From Ehretia macrophylla (lineage: Eukaryota > Streptophyta > Magnoliopsida > Boraginales > Ehretiaceae), in NCBI GenBank assembly GCA_037974665.1, contig CM075768.1, positions 11,585,001 through 11,649,000 of the forward strand: a DNA stretch of 64,000 nucleotides, given 5' to 3'. Each line of letters starts with the position of its first letter. Positions within the stretch are counted from its first letter, which is position 1. The translations under genes and the position numbers were made by a program. This document shows, in pieces, positions 34,957-47,874 of this stretch. A model generated the notes under the pieces. The model was given only the letters and a program-made list of their open reading frames with translations. It searched no databases and had not been told where the DNA came from.

Positions 34957-37211
34957 TGTCACGCCCCAACTTGACCCCACTTACGATCAGTCAGGACGCA
35001 ACAGAATTTTGGCAATATAATGTTTGTAATATGGACAACATGATTCTAAACCAATCCTTTATAACATCACACAACCAATTATAACTTCAACCACAACTCC
35101 AACAATCATTAATCAATATACAACACATCCAAAACCATTCATTATACAACCATACAACATCTCAACCACAAGTCATATGCCTCCGTTTCAACAACATACC
35201 ACAAGTTATACCATACATATGCATAATAGATATAAAACTAGTCTAGCAACCTATTCATTTCCAAAAGTAAGACAACTAAACTAGCATTAGACTTTTCACT
35301 ATCTTTATAACATCTTATACAATACAAACTTCAAAGTAAATACAATACAACTTGTTCTATAATACAAGACAACAAAAATAGCACTCCAGCAAAGACATCA
35401 AGGACAAGACTCTTGCACATTGGACTTGTCCACATATTGCTTGTACTCATCTCCTGAGGAATATACCCTAAGTTCAGCTCGGTAACACTTGAAAGTCATC
35501 AAAGAGGGTAAGCTTATACAATACGAAGCTCAGCGAGGGTTCGGTAGGATATTTTGGAAACACTTTACTTTACCACTTGGGAAAAATCATCCTATGAACA
35601 ATAACATACAATAAACTTCTTCAACAACATTAATTCAATTAAAGCAACACAAATAACCATTCAATTGAGAAATAATACACTAGTTGATGTAGTTTCATAC
35701 GCCATCACGATCTCAATTAACCCTTTACGCCCATTGATACACTCCGGAAGTGCCCCATTCTAGACCCACACTCCATAGCATCTCCGCCCATGCGAGATAG
35801 GAGATAGCACATGATAGTCATGCCGTTTTCAACCCAATATTGCCCGAGATGTAGCACACACTATCATGACTCACAACAATAACATTAAACATTTCATGTT
35901 TTGAGAAGACAACAAAGTAAGTTGTCTTCCAGTACAACTACATTCATCAATCAATAAGCAACACTTTAATCAACGCAACATTAAATAAACAACTAAGACA
36001 ACCAAGTCAGAAGACAAGGTAAGCCACCCAACTTATCACACACTTCAACATGCATTCAATCCCGAGCCTACCCAATAACAAACCAAGAACCAACTACGTA
36101 AACACTACAATACAATTAAAGGCAACACTTAGCATTTCAAAGACAGACTACACAAACTTCTAAACTTCATAACTTACAATCTATCAATCAAACAACCCCC
36201 AAACCTTTTCCTACCACTCAACCACACAAGCAACCACATTAATCCCCTCGGAAACCAACCAAAAGCCACCCAAAACAAGCCTAATTTTGACAATGTACCT
36301 AGGCCGAATTTTTTGACTTTTGCTATGGCATTCAAATTGAAAATTTGGCATTACAAAATTACTACACAATATTTAACAAGCCTATAGAAGCAACTACAAC
36401 TCAATTTCAACTACTTCAACTACAATTATTCAAATATAAGCCAAAATATCAATTTAAATACCCAAAAAATAAAAATACATGCTACTACCGTTCAAAATGG
36501 CTAAAAATACATAAAGTTGGTCCTTATCATCTACTTAGCAATAATCTAACATCAATTTAATAAAATAGCAACTACAAATGCATCAACCAAAATTCAACTC
36601 AAACTTTGAAATAATGAACTAAGTTTTCCCTCACCTTTGATCCAAAGCTAGGTTAGAAATGTGTAGAATAGGTGCCCAAAAAGCAAAAACAAGCTTTGAA
36701 TGACAAGATTTGGCCTTGAATTGCAAATTTTATGAGAAATTTAGTTGAAAACCTAAGCAATAACTTATTTTCTTCCCTTGGACACTCTCGGCCTTTTGTG
36801 TGAGTTTTGAGTGGGTTTTGTGTGTTATTTTGGCTGAAATGTATAATATATAAGCTAAAATGCAAAGTCAACAAAAATAAACTAAGTCAAAGTTGTCAAC
36901 TTTTGCTATTTTAGCCATTTTAGTTAAAAATAGTCTTAAATAAACTATCTAACTAATATTATAAACTTAGTAGAACTATTTTAGTTGACGACATATATAT
37001 ATATAAGCATACATATACATACAATTAATTTACAATGCGTATTTTTGCAAAAGAAGTTGAAAGTCACAATATTTGTTTTGCAAATGTGTTTTAAATGCAC
37101 AATCAATATATAATCATTTAATATCATATATAAATTTATATATATTATTTATAATAGTATTCAGACAGATAAAACACGTTTTAGCAAATAGAACAAATTC
37201 AGGGTATCACA
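34957..37211 (-). repeat. Solo LTR, Tekay-like, in LINE ORF1
   Basis: A 2255-bp LTR in reverse orientation with edges TGTCACGCCCC and GGTATCACA, flanked by perfect TSD CTTTC (34952-34956 and 37212-37216). It is related to the Tekay LTRs by its ends and general layout, but it lacks the GAGGTACCTC block, so it is a separate subgroup. No internal sequence remains, as expected after LTR-LTR recombination. Confidence 0.92.
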
Positions 37212-37986
37212 CTTTCCCTTTTAGAAGCAAGGGGTTAGGGATTTCCCCCCTTCCTTCTACTACTAAGATTAGTGCTGGTACTGGGTTAGTTCCTGATTAG
37301 GAGGTTGCTAGTAGGAAGGGTCAAGCTAGATCCTAGAGTGATCTTTTCTGTTGTTATAGGAAAACGAATCTTACTTACCACCTATTAGAAATTTCTAACA
37401 GCAAGGTTGTGATTAGGCCCCCACCTAAAGTGGTTGAAGAGGGTAGAAAATTGTGGCAATCCTGCTTGGTAGGAGAATTTATTTATCAAGCTCCATCCTA
37501 CTATCAAGTCAAAGTTGTAATGGAAAACCAATCGAGGAAATATGGTAAGGTGGATGTGATGACCAATAAGGATGGTCTTTGGTTGTTTAAGTTGGGTAGT
37601 CAAAAAGATTGTGATAAGATTTTGGAGGATTGTTGGCATGTCAATGGTAGGTCGTTGTTCTTGCGGAAGTGCTGGGTGCAGTTACGTAATATCTCTATGG
37701 AGCATTGGAATGATGAGGGTCTCAGCTATTTGGCGAGTGGAGTAGGTATTTCCCTCTAGTTGGATAAATATATAGAGACTAAGACCCGCATTAAATATGC
37801 CCAAGTGTGTGTTGAGGTTAATTTGAAAAAAGAGTTAGTCGAAGAACTTTCTCTTGAAATGGGTGGAGGTCAGCTTATTGTGGTCTTTGTGGAATATGCG
37901 TGGAAGCCGAGGATCTACTCCAAATGTTCTGGGGTAGGTCAAATGGAAGTAAAATGCCCGTCCAAGCAAGTTTGGAAAGCCCGCCC
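37212..37986 (+). pseudogene. LINE segment 2: ORF1 RNA-binding core and zinc knuckle
   Basis: Around 37409-37759 the reading VVEEGRKLWQSCLVGEF, VDVMTNKDGLWLFKLGSQ and DCWHVNGRSLFLRKC is the RRM-like (DUF4283) core of plant L1 ORF1 proteins. After a stop at 37757-37759 it goes on at 37760 in the same register with KYAQVCVEVNLKKEL and a knuckle-like KCSGVGQMEVKCP, in which the usual CxxC-H spacing is damaged. The protein would coat LINE RNA. It is interrupted by element E at codon level: CGC-CC stands before the insertion and C-ACC after it. Confidence 0.85.
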
Positions 37987-39793
37987 TACTGGGAATTGGT
38001 ATGCCAAAAGACCACTAGCACATTGTCGTTGATATATATGGATGTCTATAATGAATAATTAATGTCATCTTACTTATATGAGCATGTTTCTCTCTTATGT
38101 GGTTGATTGTTATATATATGTGTATGTAAGGTCCTTGCTTCAAGTGTTGACTTAGGTACTTAGTAGTTACATACAGAAGGTCTCTAAGTCATGGTTACTT
38201 ATCAAACAAAACTATTTAGTCCATAACTAAGTAGTAGAGTTGAGCACTTTACTATTGTAGAAGTTATTGTGAATAAGTTCCCTTTATAGTAGGGTGATCT
38301 GCCTTGATCATGGATAGCGTTTCAAACTTACTTCACTTATGCATGTGTATGCATTGGATGGGCCACCATAGGTATGATACTTTAAATACGTACTATCAAA
38401 GAAAGAGGTCACTTATACCTACAAGCTTCAAAGTGGGTCAGTGCTCTCAATCTTGAGCATATGTGGATAAACTGATAAAGTCAAGTTCTTGCACTTTGAG
38501 TCACTATGGGTGAGATCTTATATATGGGTCAATAGCTCTTTGATTTGGATGTCTGGACTACGTTAAAAGGGATATGCATATGCAATAAGGAATCTATACA
38601 ATAATCACTCCCTTAGAATGATCCAGGTTGATCATCCTAAACGTGTGCACACAGTAATACATGATGTATTGGTTATTATACTTGTGGGTCACTCCCGTGG
38701 TCAAATGGATAACTTCCGGAAGATGGTTAGATTATGGGTTAGAGGTTCTAAAGAGAAAGTTGTAGTCAAAGAGGTAATAGTACAAATTAGTAAACATGTC
38801 TTGGCTATGAGTGAGTATAGAGGGACATCATGGTCATTATCACTTAGTTGGTCTAAAGACTAAGCGTCATATATTATTGACTAACTCCTATTCCTGCAGT
38901 AATTATCTTGGAGTGCAGCCATAGCCTTTTAGTGGAATAGACTAAGGTTAAAATGTAAAATATGGATAGAAAACTATCGGGGTATTTTGGTCATTTTTAG
39001 TGGAAGGATAATTATGTCTTTGATTCCCCTTCTAACCATTTACCTTTTAACTGTCTTTACTAAATAAAGAATTACTAAATTGAAAAGATGATATAATCCA
39101 ATGGCAATTAGAAATCATAAACAGACTTTTCTATTTTTGAAAGGAGTTTCTATTTTTGATTATTGGCTGAAATTGGATATTATGATTAAATAGATTATTT
39201 GATAATTAATTAATTAATTAAAAGTTTAAAGGAACTAAATATTTAAGATAGTTTTTTCATAATTGGATAAAGGTTTTATTCTTAAATAGTAGACTAGATT
39301 CGGACTTTGAAAATTAAAGAGAATTAATTAATTATTTGGATAGAGCATATGGGTTGAACCATGAGCCATAACACGCGACCCAAGGCTACTTCGCGAGTGG
39401 GCTAGGCGGGCCAAGGGTACTAGGCATGTAGATTGTCATAGTAGGCTAACAAGTGTGAACGAAAGGTGGAAGGATTTCCATTATATTTTAGAATTAGAGG
39501 ATAGTTCAAAGTCCTAATCCTTTGGGTAGCGATTGGTACACTCGAATGAATTTAGGCAGGAATGAAATGAGCTAAGGAATGAAATGGAACTGAGAATGAA
39601 ATGAACTTAGGAATGAGAATGACATGCTTAGTATACTCTATGAATGGAGATAGGAATGAGTATATTGATTTTAAACCCATGTTTGGTATACAGTATATAG
39701 AAGTAGTAATGGGAATGACTTGTATAATATGACATGATTACCCTTTCATTATTATAGTATAAAAAATAAGATTTACATGAATATAAACGCGAA

Positions 39794-39845
<52 letters not shown>
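39794..39845. repeat. (AAT)n microsatellite inside the MITE
   Basis: About 50 bp of uninterrupted AAT repeats. They create a poly-leucine open frame on the minus strand that is not a gene. Confidence 0.97.
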
Positions 39846-40025
39846 TCAATAAAAGCTGAGAATTACAACCATGAGATATAGGCTAATAAAATGTTGGTGT
39901 CCACATATTCTATAGTTTGATGTACGATATTTCACATGATACTATAAACTTCCCAGACCCATAATGCAAAGCAAAATCAAAAAGGATATATAATATAAGC
40001 ATGATATCAAAACTACCATGGAAGG

Positions 40026-40050
40026 TTATATATATATATATATATATATT
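40026..40050. repeat. (TA)n microsatellite inside the MITE
   Basis: About 25 bp of alternating TA, giving an Ile-Tyr repeat in a spurious open frame. Confidence 0.95.
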
Positions 40051-40951
40051 TTATATGTGGACCAAAATCATAGAGTCAAATTACAACTTAACAACGCATC
40101 TTGTTCTTTGTCGTTGATTATGTTATCTGGAGAAGAAAAAAATATTGCAGCCGTTGGACAAGAAAAAAAATTGCAGCTATTGTTTAGGGCTTACACAACA
40201 TTGTTTAGATATTTCAACGTAGAAGAGTTCTGACGGCGGGGGTATGTTTGTCATTTAAAAAATAAGGTCCATTCCCAAGAACATGGGAATGGGCTATTCT
40301 TATGTGTTTGGCCTCTAATGGTTATTCTCATGTATGGGAGAATGGAATTATCTTGGGAATGGGATTCCCAAGTTCATTCCCCCATACCAAGCATGAGAAT
40401 CAAAATAAGGTTGAGAATGTCATTCATTCCCAACCAATTCCCACATACCAATTACTACCTTAGTCTTTTGGATTCTGATTAAGATAGAATTACCTTACAT
40501 ATTTTCACCTAGATAAAGGACTTTACCTCAAGCTCTACAACTGCACCATCTCCTTTGAGATAACTCTCTCTCTCTCACGAGTAAGCTTTAACTCTTGAAG
40601 AAACTCAAAATAGTTTTTTTTTAGTTTAGTTTTTGCAAGATCAAGCCCCACAACTTGATCAACACTTTAACTAGGCATTTGGAATAGAGAGGAAGATTAG
40701 AGTTAAGGAGCAAAAGCTTTATCCAGGAATGTAGAGCTTGTTCATCAGCAAAAGGTGAAGTTTTCTTTCATCATTCTTTGTGATAAGGTATTCCTGAAAA
40801 CTTTATTTTCTTTCATAATTAAACTATAAACTATTTAGATGTTCAAGTAGCTATTTCATGCTTTATTCATATTAAAGATCCATGCGTGAATGTTTTCGCT
40901 TTATTCTTTTAATTGTAGAATTTGATTCATAGGATATAACATTTATTTAAG

Positions 40952-40958
40952 TGGTATT
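40952..40958 (+). other. Primer binding site of copia E, split by solo LTR J
   Basis: TGGTATT stands left of solo LTR J and GTATCAGAGCC right of it (42777-42787). The shared five bases are the TSD of J, and together they show a Met-tRNA type site two bases after the LTR. Confidence 0.88.
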
Positions 40959-42776
40959 TGATCGTAACTCGGTTGGCGTATAAAATGTGTGCAAAATTTA
41001 ACCAAGTTTTAAAACCCGCAAGTACATGGATCAATGTAGTGTAGTGTGCTTTGAGTATACACAGGGAGGCTCGTAAGCTTGTTCGTGAAGTAGTGTCAAA
41101 AAATGTTTGAGCAAGTGTGTGAAACAAATTGTGAGTTGGATGAAGGTTTTGTGAAGTAAAATGAAGTTTTAAACTAAATTACAGTTTTGTCAAACTCGGG
41201 AGAAAAGATCTAGGGGTCAGATATGCAATGAGGCAATTAATCTAGGCTCAAGTTTAGGATTCCTTGATTCAATACTTGGATTAAGCTACAACCTTAACCT
41301 AGTTAATTTTCTAAGTCTAATTAAGTCCTGGTTACAATTTAATTATAGGTGTTGTTCTATCCTCGAGTTCATTATGTAGTCGAAGTATAGATCTGTCCTT
41401 ATAATTTAAGTGACCGGGCAAATTAACTGAACTAAGTCATTAATAATTTCACAATTAGAAATTATGGTACAACCTTTAATTTCATAAAAACTATGGTACA
41501 ACCTATAGATTCACTATTTAAAGCTCGGATATATGGCACAAATGTAAAGCAGTTATAACATTAACTACAATTATAATGAATATGAAAGACAATAATGAAT
41601 TGATAACGAAAGCCATATATAACATTTAAATCAAATTATCCGAATCTGACACCGTAAATTAAAAGACCATCATTTACAATATCTTCCCCTAGATAATAGA
41701 TCTACTCAAACATTAAAATTAAATACGAGCTAAACAAATAAAATAGAGTAAAGAAATGTTCCCCCATTAGATGAACACGTATTTCTGAACACTGGTTTGA
41801 AGCAGAGGTTCCATGGGCGTAGCTACCGAGGTTTCCTTCAATTAAAGTGTCCCCCGCCATGTAACTACCCGGACAGAATGTCCCCCGTGTTTAACAAAGT
41901 AAAATTACAATTAATCTAACCTACTACAAAACTAACCTAACAAGAACTAAACAAAAATTCTAACTTAAAAACTTGAATAAAAATATTAAACTAAAATAAT
42001 TAATAAATATATTAATCCAAAAATAAATTATATATTTTTTCTTGGACTTGGAGGGGTATTTATAGACCCTCCCCCAAATTTCTATTGGACCCTAAGAGGG
42101 GTCCAATTAGAAACAAAGGATTGTCGTGGTCCTTAAAGGACCACAACAATCATATTTTTTTGTCAAAATTGGAGGTCCAATTTTTCATTGGACCTCTTGG
42201 ATTGCCATGGTCCAATCATGGACCATGGCAATCCAATTGCATTACCGTGACTCAATTGAGTCACGCCATTGGAAGGCTTAGGTGGCCAATTAAAATGACC
42301 GCCCAAGACTTGTGCCAAGCACAAGCCACGGTCCAATTAGGACCGTGGCTTATTGCCCATGTGGCCCTTGTGTGCTTGGCACACATGTAGCCCAATCACG
42401 GGCCACAGGCTGGGTAGTGTCCACCTATGTGGCCCCTGCTAACTGTATAGGCCCGGTACCGACTGTGTCAGCTCAGACAAAATTCTAAAATGGGCTTTTC
42501 TGGCTAAGTTTAATGTCCTGGGGTTGAATCTAGGCTCGGTTTGACTCAATTCCTCTTCTTTGGGCTTCATTTTTTTGTCACCGATTCTTGAATCTTCTCC
42601 GTTCTTCAACTCCTTGACTTGCAATTTGACTTGTGTTTTGGGCTCGGTTTCTTCACTTTCATGAGCAACCTACATTGCATCAAAATTTTATTAAAAGTGA
42701 TATTTTATTCTTCGAATTAAGATGCAAATTTAGTGAAAAAATAATGATTTAGGTACTGTAATTTAAAGTTATATCA
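40959..42776 (-). repeat. Solo LTR J, Athila-like, in the PBS of copia E
   Basis: An 1818-bp LTR in reverse orientation. Left edge TGATCGTAACTC and right edge ATATCA match the worn ends of the Athila-like LTRs; the blocks next to both ends (GTGCAAAAT...ACCAAG and ACATTGCATCAAAA...AAGATGCAAATT) are reverse complements of blocks in LTR A. TSD GTATT (40954-40958) / GTATC (42777-42781). TATTTATA (42057-42064, reversed) fits the promoter position. Its palindrome region differs fully in sequence from those of A and B. Confidence 0.87.
42084..42406. promoter_or_regulatory. Cluster of perfect hairpins in solo LTR J
   Basis: At least eight inverted repeats in 323 bp: 84-92/99-107, 126-134/136-144, 172-181/187-196, 197-214/219-236, the 20-bp palindrome 246-265, 309-315/319-325, 325-334/340-349 and 369-375/379-385 (add 42000). 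The longest is an 18-bp perfect stem, TTGGATTGCCATGGTCCA, with loop ATCA. The cluster begins 20 bp upstream of the TATA-like box on the LTR's own strand. The stems differ from each other, so this is not one repeated motif. A regulatory or structural role is inference. Confidence 0.8.
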
Positions 42777-42787
42777 GTATCAGAGCC

Positions 42788-44309
42788 ACTGCGAATTAAA
42801 TCATGAAAATAGTTAAACTAGTTTAATTGTTTAGTAGTAGAAACTAAGAAATAATTTAAGTACACTAAAAAATTCAGATTTGTTTAATGCTTTTGATGCA
42901 TGGAATTATGTGTTCTTATTAGTTTCTATATTTATTAGAATTAATTGTTGGTAATTAATTCATATGTGGTTTTGAATTAGGAATTAAATTATTTGTTTAA
43001 TAGTAGTTTAAAAGGTTACAACTAATAGTTTTTGAAACCACTTTAAACTCCCTAAAATTAACTAAGGAATTTATGGAATAAGGTTTTCCTAAAATTTCAC
43101 GATAAAAATTCCAGCGGAATTAGAAGTCATACCAATGCAACTATTGGTTATAGAATTAGATTAGATAAATTATAAGAGTTAATCCAAATTAGCCAAGGAA
43201 TGTGACAACACAAAAAAAATAAAAGATAAAAAAGATAATAATGGAGGGGCAAGCGTGCGCGCGACTGAGAGGCATGCATACTCATGTGCGGCCACGCGTG
43301 CAGCGCCAACCCCCTTTTTAATTTATTTTAACTTTTTTTATTAAATATTTTTGTTGTTTATTCACATGGATTAATATAAAATATTTTTTACGGATACTTT
43401 GTTTTGACAAAGTGTAAAATATTATTTATGGGAGTAATTAATAATTAATTGTTTATTAAATTCTAGAAAATAAATTTTGCTAAATTATGTGTTTTTTACA
43501 TAATTAATTTATCTTTATTTAATTATGCAAAATTGGTTAGCATTAAGTTTACCTTATAGGATTGAATTATAGTCAATCCTATAAATATAAAAATTAAGCT
43601 CTTGATAGTCAAGTCAAATAATTGATCTAAATATTAGACTATAAATATTTAAGTCTAAAGATTAATTAAATTAAAGATTGAAGTTGGTTAAGGAAAATAT
43701 TAAGATGATTTTTTTGCCTTAGAAACCTAGACTTGACTAAAGACTTATAGAAAGCCCTACCTAGGGTTAGGTGAATGACTCAGATTATGTTTATATGATT
43801 TAAATATTGTACTTGAAAGGCTTTAGACAAAATGATTATAGGCTTTAATCTAGCTTTTAGGAAAAACCAGAATTAAGTATTGAAGAAAATTATTCTTAGG
43901 AAATCCCACGGCTTTCCATAATCGGTTCATGTTAAAGGGTGATGTCACCTCGCCTTACCATGCAGTATGCTCCCTACGGAGGGTGACATTATTCCTAGAC
44001 TTAGCGATTTAATCTAAAATTGGGAATTCACATGAAAGATGTTAGTAGAGTGACCACCCTACTGTGGAGGTCTAGGCTATAGATCATTTTATAGATATTG
44101 ATAAGAGTAACCTCCCTACGGAGGCTTGAGTCTGAATTATCTAAGAAATCCCATAAGGAATTGTATTTACACTCGACTTAAGATAGGTAGTAACCTCCTA
44201 CGGAGTAAGTGCTATCTAATCTTGGGAAACATAATTTAATAGTAATAGAGTAATCACTAGGGCACTAGTCATAGTTGAAAGGGTTATCTATGTTTGTGTA
44301 CTTGTATTC
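42788..44309 (+). other. Leader of copia element E
   Basis: About 1.5 kb between the PBS and the gag frame, with no coding region. It is AT-rich apart from 43245-43320 (GC-rich, GCGTGCGCGCGA), and it contains several CTCCCTACGGAGG or CCTACGGAG dyads (43965-44200). The leader of element D has related wording. Confidence 0.7.
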
Positions 44310-45083
44310 ATGAGTTCTTATTACATTATCTCATGCAAGCTATATATATCTTACATAATTTGCTCATACTTAATTATGTTGCATGAATATCCAGATAATA
44401 TAACAGGCTATTTTAATCATGTGTTGGTTATTCTTTCGAATGATAAGCTGACTGGCCCAAACTTTAGTGATTGGAAAAGAACGCTAAACATAATACTCAC
44501 TACAGATAGGTACAAATATGTCTTGATTCAGCATTGCCCTCAACTGAGGGATGATTCTACTGATGCTGAAAAGGAGTCCCATGACAAGTGGCAGAGGACA
44601 GATGGCATGGCTAAGTGCTATATGTTAGCCTCAATGTCTGACATGTTGTTGATACAACATAAGAGCAAAGCTACTGCTGCAGAAATCATGACCTCATTAA
44701 CTGAGATGTTCTCAGATAAGAATAGGCCTGTAAAGCAAGTGACAATAAGGGAGATCATGACAGCCAAGATGGTAGAGTGTTTGTCTGTAAGAGAACACAT
44801 TCTTAAGATGATGGACAACTTTAGACTCGCAGAAGTCTTAGGGGCCCAAATTAACAATGAAAGTAAGGTAGACATGATTCTTGAGACACTGCCTAAATTT
44901 TTCTCCCAATTCAAGCTCAACTACAACATGAGCAAGATAGATATGGGTCTCACTAAGCTAATGAAGGAGCTTCAGGCAGTTGAGGCAATCATGAGGCCCA
45001 AAGGTCAAGCCCATATGGCCCAGGCATTCTCTTATGGACAAAACCCAAAAGGCAATAAGTTCTTGAAGAAGGGGAAACAATGA
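44310..45083 (+). pseudogene. Copia E gag region
   Basis: The best-kept coding part of E: a 257-residue frame. From about residue 35 it reads VILSNDKLTGPNFSDWKRTL, then DKWQRTDGMAKCYMLASMS and VREHILKMMDNFRLAEVLGA, the plant copia gag domain (UBN2-like). It ends basic (GNKFLKKGKQ), and a worn zinc-knuckle trace follows (about 45125-45205). The first 20 or so residues look unrelated, so the true start is probably nearer 44377. It would form the particle shell. Treated as a fossil. Confidence 0.85.
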
Positions 45084-47874
45084 AATAGTAAAGGCCCCAG
45101 CTAGTAGTGGGCAAAAGAAGAAGAAGTTTGCACATAAAAAGCCTAATGGGAAGTATTTTGAGTATAGCCAGAAAGGTCATTAGAAGAAAGACTGCCCAAA
45201 GTACCTAGCCAAGAAAAATAAAGGCACGGACTTTACTTGTGTCATTGAAACAAGTTTGGTGGTTGATTCTACAGAATCAAGGATAGTAGATTCTAGAACC
45301 ATTAACTGCGTCTGCATTACCATGCAGGGGTTTCAGGATATGAAGAGGCTAAGTAAAGGTAGATTCGCTCTGAAGGTTAGCGTTGAAGCGATAGTCTGGG
45401 CTGCTGCAGTTGGAATAGTTGTTTTATTATTTAGTGATAGTTTTTAGAATAAGACGATATTTATCATGCTCCATACATGAGAAAGTTTAAGTTTGATGTT
45501 TGTTTTAAAATGTTACTTTTGTTAAACTTTCAATTCATTTTATTATTAATAGAAAGATTTTTATAAGTCTAGAAATATGCATGATATATTTATTCTATCT
45601 CTATCCAACTATTTTCAATTTGCGATTATGTAGATTTTGAATACTCAAGTTCCTTTTAGAAAAAGAAAGATTTCATTATCCAATGGCTTGTACTTGTGGA
45701 ACCTATGATTCGGGTCATATAAACCTGAATAGATTCAGAATTTGGTTGAGGATGGGCTCTTGGGCTCATTAGATCTCGAACCATAGGCTCAGTATGAATC
45801 TTGCCAAGAAGATTAGGTGGCCAAAAGGCCATATGCTTTCAAATGGCATAGGTCAATAGTAGTGTTGGAATTGGTGCACACTGAGGTGTATGGTGGACCC
45901 ATGAGCACACTAGAATGAGGTGGTTTTAGCGCCTCTTGGGTGAGTTTAAGATAATCATATGCAATAGGGAATTGTGTCTTAGTATACTGTGCCTACCACT
46001 CCTCAGCATAATGGTGTATCTAAGAGACGAAATTAAACCCTCACTAGATATGGTAAAATCCATGATAAGTCATACGACTCTACCTATATCGATTTTGGGA
46101 TAAGTTTTAGAGACGACAACATATATCTTAAACTAAGTGCCTTCTAAATAGGTACCTAAGCCACCTTATGAGTTACAGACGGGGCGCGAGCCCAGGTTAA
46201 GGCACATCCGCATTAAAGGGGTGTCCAACTTATGTACCAAGTAGTTCTGCATCCAAGCAGGAAGCCAAAGTCTAAGATGTATCGTTTCATAGAATGTTCT
46301 AAAGGAACAAGTGATAGGATTTCTGCCATCCTAAGGGGAAAAAGGGTGCAAATAGGTTCCCATGCTAGAGACTTGGAGGATAGTAGCGTAATTCATTGAG
46401 AGTTGAATACAGAAACTACACTTAAGGAAGTTACTTCTGAGACTTCCATTACACCTGCACCTATAAATGAAATAGTAAATTCTTTTTGAGTACCCCGGAG
46501 CCTTATCGTAGTGGGTAAATATCAAGACAACCAGATTGATACTATGGAGAGTTTTTTGAGGTAGTCTCTAATCAGGTTAACAAACCCACTGATAACGATA
46601 AAGCAGTAACGGACATAGATGCTAACCATTGGCACAAGACAATGGGACCTAAGTTGGAGTCCGTGTATTCCAACAAAGTCTAGAATCTTGTAGTTGCACT
46701 AGAAGGAGTAAAATTCGCAAGATGCAAACGGGTCTACAAGAGTAAGAGATGAATGGACAGGACAACTAGGCTAGTGGTGAAAGAATACACTCTAAAGAAG
46801 GTATCAATTGTGAGGAGACTTTCCCACTAGTAGCCAAGCTAAAGTCCATAACGATTCTCTTAGCCATCGCTTGTTATTATAACTATAAGACCTAGCAAAT
46901 GAACGTCAAGACTACATTCTGTTATAGAAATCTTAATGTAGGCATCTATATAAAGAAACCAGACAAATCCATTGCGAAAGCCCAAAAGGACTTAGTCAAT
47001 AAACTTTAGAGGTCCATCTATGGATTCCAACAAGCATCTAGGATATAGAACATTGCATTCAATGTAGTAGTCAAAGTCGTTGATTTTGAGGAGAACATTG
47101 ATGATCCATGCATGTACAAGGAAAAAGAATAGCAATGTTGTTGTATTACTTGTCTTCATGTGGATTACATCCTACAAAATTTAGGGACGTTGTAAGGATG
47201 TTGATACTCATAAAGGTTTGACTATCTTCTCGAGTTTTGAATGTGGACTTAAGAGAAACTAGCTATGTTTTGGGGATTAAGATCATACAAGATTACTAGA
47301 ACAAGGTACTAGCGTTATCTCAAGCTACATATGTTAAGAAGATGTTTGTTTAGTTTAACATGTAAAACTCCAAGAAGGGTTTGTTGCCCTCTAGACTTGG
47401 AGCTACACTTTTCAGATAACAGTGCCCCAAAATATTTGAGAAAAAAGTAAGCATGAGATAGATTCCATGAGCGCCATCAATTGGCAGTTTCATATTCTTT
47501 ATGTTGTGTACTAAACTAGATAGCATTCAAACATAGGACATGATTACTAAGTAGTTGTATAACATATATTCAAGTATCTTCGGAGAACAAAAAGACTATA
47601 TGTTAGTTTACAAGGCTGAATATATAATAAACTAGCACTTAAACAAAGAATCAAGGATACGTAAGAAATGCAAGTTTTAGAGAGAATGTACCATTTACTC
47701 TGGGGATATGTCCAGGAAGGAGACACGGTGATAGATAGAGTTTCCTTTGCAAGTGACTTAACAGATCCTCTTGTTAAGATTCTTTTGAAAAAGGTCTCTT
47801 CTGTAGATATTGAGTCAGTTGGGGTGAAGCAATTACGTAGTGTAACCTAGTGATCTTTCGTGCAAATAGGGGTC
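45084..47874 (+). pseudogene. Copia E pol region, heavily worn
   Basis: Short traces only: protease-like wording near 45200-45310, integrase-like fragments (about 45850-46280), reverse-transcriptase-like fragments (about 46600-47400) and an RNase H tail (DLTDPLVKILLKK, about 47755-47800). The order is that of Ty1/copia, with integrase before reverse transcriptase. The purine-rich AAATAGGGGTC at 47864-47874 is the polypurine tract. The region is too damaged to assign domain limits. Confidence 0.7.

Larger units (their letters stand above)
39524..40459. mobile_element. PIF/Harbinger-like MITE in the 5' LTR of E
   Basis: A 936-bp insert absent from the 3' LTR of E. Its ends are inverted repeats, GGTAGCGATTGGTAC and GGTAGTAATTGGTAT (right end reversed), and subterminal GGAATGAGAATG/CATTCCCA-type motifs are typical of PIF/Harbinger elements. 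It is flanked by TTT (39521-39523) and TTA (40460-40462); the empty site in the 3' LTR reads TTA (49411-49413). It codes for no transposase. Inside are an (AAT)n run and a (TA)n run. Confidence 0.82.
37987..40949 (+). repeat. 5' LTR of copia element E, carrying a MITE
   Basis: Starts TACTGGGAATTGGTATGCC, matching the 3' LTR start TGTTGGGAATAGATATGCC, and ends two bases before the PBS. Without the MITE (39524-40459 plus 3 bp) it is about 2.02 kb, the same as the 3' LTR. The 3' end has a CT-rich run and CACGAGTAAG wording shared with 49514-49540. Confidence 0.9.

Noticed and set aside
39628-39849. Poly-leucine minus-strand frame
   Set aside because: Translation of an (AAT)n microsatellite inside a MITE.
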